From the NCBI GenBank assembly GCA_036897485.1, contig JAYMTF010000481.1, positions 1 through 35,403 on the forward strand: a DNA stretch of 35,403 nt, written 5' to 3'. Below the pieces are notes generated by a model. The model had not been told where the DNA came from. It did not search any database and saw nothing but the letters and a program-made list of their open reading frames with translations. Of the stretch, positions 34,842 through 35,403 are shown piece by piece. Both the position numbers and the translations under genes were made by a program. This DNA is from Pelargonium nanum. Its lineage: Eukaryota > Streptophyta > Magnoliopsida > Geraniales > Geraniaceae. The number at the start of each line of letters is the position of its first letter. The stretch's first letter is position 1.

Positions 34842-35141
34842 TTTTTCTACTTCCCAGAAACCCAGAGAGCTCAAAACCCAAAAAAGCTTATAATCTGTAG
34901 AGTGAGCTCCAAAGAGATTCTTGGAGCTCGGAGAGCAAAGGTAAATGACAAATGGGTTCGTCTCGGAACAAGTTTTTAGCTATACAAAGACACTAAAGTT
35001 TGTATTTTTTGTTTCTGAAACTTAAATAAACCTAATTGTTGTATTTTTGCAGTAAAAGAAAAGGAAATTTGATGCAATGACGGAAGAGAAGAAGACCCAG
35101 AAGAGAGAGCCTGGTGAAGAAGGAGAAGAAGCAAGAAAAAA

Positions 35142-35254
35142 TCAGGGATGCTCCCAGAATTTTCTCGAGAAAGTGAAAGGCCTCTCGGTGACAGTCACAG
35201 TAGTGTCTCTGAGATGTGGAGGCATTAGGAGAGAAGCAGCGAAACCCTAATCAT
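35142..35254 (-). promoter_or_regulatory. Two overlapping uORFs in the REV leader
   Basis: On -, the first ATG after the presumed start of transcription (35254) opens a nine-codon frame (MIRVSLLLS) ending TAA at 35225-35227. The final A of that stop is the first base of the next ATG (35225), which opens a 27-codon frame (MPPHLRDTTVTVTERPF...) ending TGA at 35142-35144. I see no other ATG between there and the main start at 34841. The prediction depends on the leader being transcribed and unspliced here. Confidence 0.55.
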
Positions 35255-35324
35255 GACTTGAGGTTATGAGCTCTGCTGGTCTGAAGAAGATTTTAATGGA
35301 AGAAGATGAAGAAGGACGAGCTAT

Positions 35325-35336
35325 ATTTATTAATCA
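35325..35336 (-). promoter_or_regulatory. Possible TATA box of the REV gene
   Basis: On -, AATAAATATAG at about 35326-35336 is TATA-like. It would place transcription start near 35295-35305 and give a leader of about 455 bases, CT-rich as is common for plant leaders. A telo-box AAACCCTAA (35242-35250 on +) lies in the leader. Confidence 0.45.
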
Positions 35337-35403
35337 TTTAATCACAAATTCAGACACAGAAACAGAACTACCAAGAGAAAATTAAAATTAAAATAAATAT
35401 ATA

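Noticed and set aside
34842..34874. Eleven-residue N-terminal extension of REV (SSLGFWEVEK preceding MAMAMA)
   Set aside because: The codon at 34874 is TTG, not ATG; the family start is the first ATG of the MAMAMA run at 34841.
1..35403. CRISPR array, bacterial operon or prophage-type system
   Set aside because: The window is plant nuclear DNA; no spaced identical repeats and no prokaryotic gene layout are present.

Overview
The window is nuclear DNA of a flowering plant, most likely a eudicot. The evidence is AT-rich intergenic sequence, many short GT-AG introns, and plant-specific families (ARF, class III HD-ZIP, CASP-like) with plant miRNA target sites. Plant MITE and SINE insertions and a eukaryotic tRNA-Ser gene agree with this. 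I cannot name the species. All exon models below come from reading splice sites by eye; in every case the spliced frame stays open to the stop and matches the family I recognise.

Layout from left to right. Positions 1-72 are the end of a repeat. A tRNA-Ser(GCT) follows at 156-237, with a three-copy 75-bp tandem array beginning in its terminator. About 5 kb of gene-poor DNA comes next. An ARF10/16-class auxin response factor with a miR160 site is on + (6146-9028), followed by a fold-back MITE-like element (10021-10399). UBL5/HUB1, a ubiquitin-like splicing modifier, is on - (12515-12736). A 19-exon SIT4-phosphatase-associated (SAPS, PP6 regulatory subunit) gene is on - (13916-22539), with a Stowaway MITE in one intron. 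A tRNA-derived SINE with perfect 15-bp target duplications lies at 23094-23278. A CASP-like membrane protein (CASPL5A type) is on + (26362-28689). A decayed RNase H fragment of retroelement type, with an internal tandem duplication, lies on - at about 28930-29420. An 18-exon class III HD-ZIP gene of the REVOLUTA type, with an intron-split miR165/166 site, is on - (30044-34841); its leader and probable TATA box run to about 35335.

The genes are not a pathway, but the order ARF10 - (UBL5) - SAPS - CASPL5 looks like an ancestral block. From memory, Arabidopsis has ARF10, a SAPS gene and a CASPL5 gene consecutively on chromosome 2, and a UBL5-like gene beside a SAPS gene on chromosome 3. This supports calling the ARF an ARF10 orthologue. 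Two miRNA-controlled developmental regulators (miR160-ARF10, miR165/166-REV) lie about 25 kb apart.

I found no undescribed multi-gene system. The most unusual items are leader-level regulation (a uORF start codon made by splicing in the ARF leader, and UAAUG-overlapping uORFs in the REV leader), two NAGNAG acceptors, the duplicated tRNA terminator array, and the fold-back element built from short subrepeats.
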